Assembly (NCBI GenBank): GCA_023390985.1
Contig: JAEWBU010000375.1
Coordinates: 1 to 13,545, forward strand
Direction of reading: 5' to 3'
DNA: 13,545 bases
Origin: Pseudomonadota bacterium
GTDB lineage: Bacteria; Pseudomonadota; Gammaproteobacteria; Burkholderiales; Burkholderiaceae_C
Shown: in pieces, positions 13,386 to 13,545 of the stretch
How positions within the stretch are numbered: the first letter of the stretch is position 1
Layout of the letters: every line of letters starts with the position of its first letter
Position numbers and translations under genes: made by a program
Notes under the pieces: generated by a model
Seen by the model: the letters and a program-made list of their open reading frames with translations, nothing else
What the model was told of the DNA's origin: nothing
The model's database searches: none

Positions 13386-13545
13386 TCAGGCGGCCATCGA
13401 CTGCCAGAAGCGGCGCGTGGCCTCCAGCCCCGCCGGTGTCCAGTGCGGCGCGGGCGACATGGCGTCCACGCACGCGGCCAGGCGCTGCTCCTCGTCCGGC
13501 GCCTGCTGCAGGCGGGCGTGCAGCACCTCGGCGTCGGGATCGGCC
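13386..13545 (-). CDS. C-terminal fragment of an unrecognised protein, cut by the window edge
   Basis: An open minus-strand frame runs from the right edge to a TGA at 13386-13388, giving 52 complete codons ending ...TPAGLEATRRFWQSMAA. Almost every codon ends in G or C, matching the coding bias of the neighbours, which supports a real gene. It converges on the flavoprotein-like gene across a 20-bp gap. The fragment is rich in Ala, Glu, Gln and Arg and looks helical. I do not recognise the family. The start and most of the protein lie beyond the window. Confidence 0.65.
   Translation of the reverse strand, partial: ADPDAEVLHARLQQAPDEEQRLAACVDAMSPAPHWTPAGLEATRRFWQSMAA

Noticed and set aside
10105..13473. 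A 1122-codon open reading frame on the minus strand spanning the PAS-PAS kinase and the flavoprotein-like gene
   Set aside because: It is antisense to two genes with clear domain motifs. Its translation is His/Arg/Val/Gln-rich without any domain, which is the usual shadow frame in very GC-rich DNA.

Overview
The window is very GC-rich DNA with strong G/C bias at third codon positions. Its gene content includes Bug-type periplasmic receptors of the tripartite tricarboxylate transporter family, a DauA-like FAD oxidoreductase, a bacterial topoisomerase IB and 'HELRNPLAPIRNAV' hybrid histidine kinases. Together these suggest a betaproteobacterium of the Burkholderiales, most likely Comamonadaceae (Ramlibacter/Variovorax-like). 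This placement rests on gene style, not on a marker gene. Genes are tightly packed, and no gene-free stretch exceeds 300 bases. I see no tRNA, rRNA, CRISPR array, insertion sequence or phage gene.

Left block (1-2752, + strand): a likely operon of a Bug receptor cut by the window edge, a D-2-hydroxyacid dehydrogenase 8 nt downstream, and a second complete Bug receptor with a Tat-like signal peptide. This looks like uptake and reduction/oxidation of small organic or hydroxy acids; no membrane TctA/TctB subunits are in view. A 14-bp imperfect hairpin (2842-2890) lies between this block and the next.

Middle block (2931-5299, + strand): two overlapping (ATGA) genes of unknown function that are paralogs of each other, one membrane-anchored and one soluble with a Gln/Met-rich repeat. 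They are followed by a composite palindromic repeat (4037-4122) and a DAO-family FAD oxidoreductase close to D-arginine dehydrogenase. That enzyme keeps the carboxylate-binding residues but lacks the residue that recognises a cationic side chain.

Next (5286-7172): a calcineurin-like metallophosphoesterase on the minus strand, whose tail overlaps the oxidoreductase tail, and a divergent nucleotidyltransferase-fold protein on the plus strand.

Right half (7147-13545): a PAS-HisKA-HATPase-REC hybrid kinase and a topoisomerase IB, both on the minus strand. Divergent from them is a second PAS-PAS-HisKA-HATPase kinase closely related to the first. It is followed by a member of the 4-hydroxyphenylacetate 3-hydroxylase / 4-hydroxybutyryl-CoA dehydratase superfamily that retains only two of the four iron-sulfur ligands of the dehydratase. 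The last 160 bases hold the C-terminal end of an unrecognised minus-strand gene.

Most of the window is ordinary chromosomal content. The items most deserving follow-up are the paralogous membrane/soluble pair, the ligand-depleted dehydratase-like flavoprotein with its Cys-rich tail, and the DauA-like enzyme with an altered substrate pocket.
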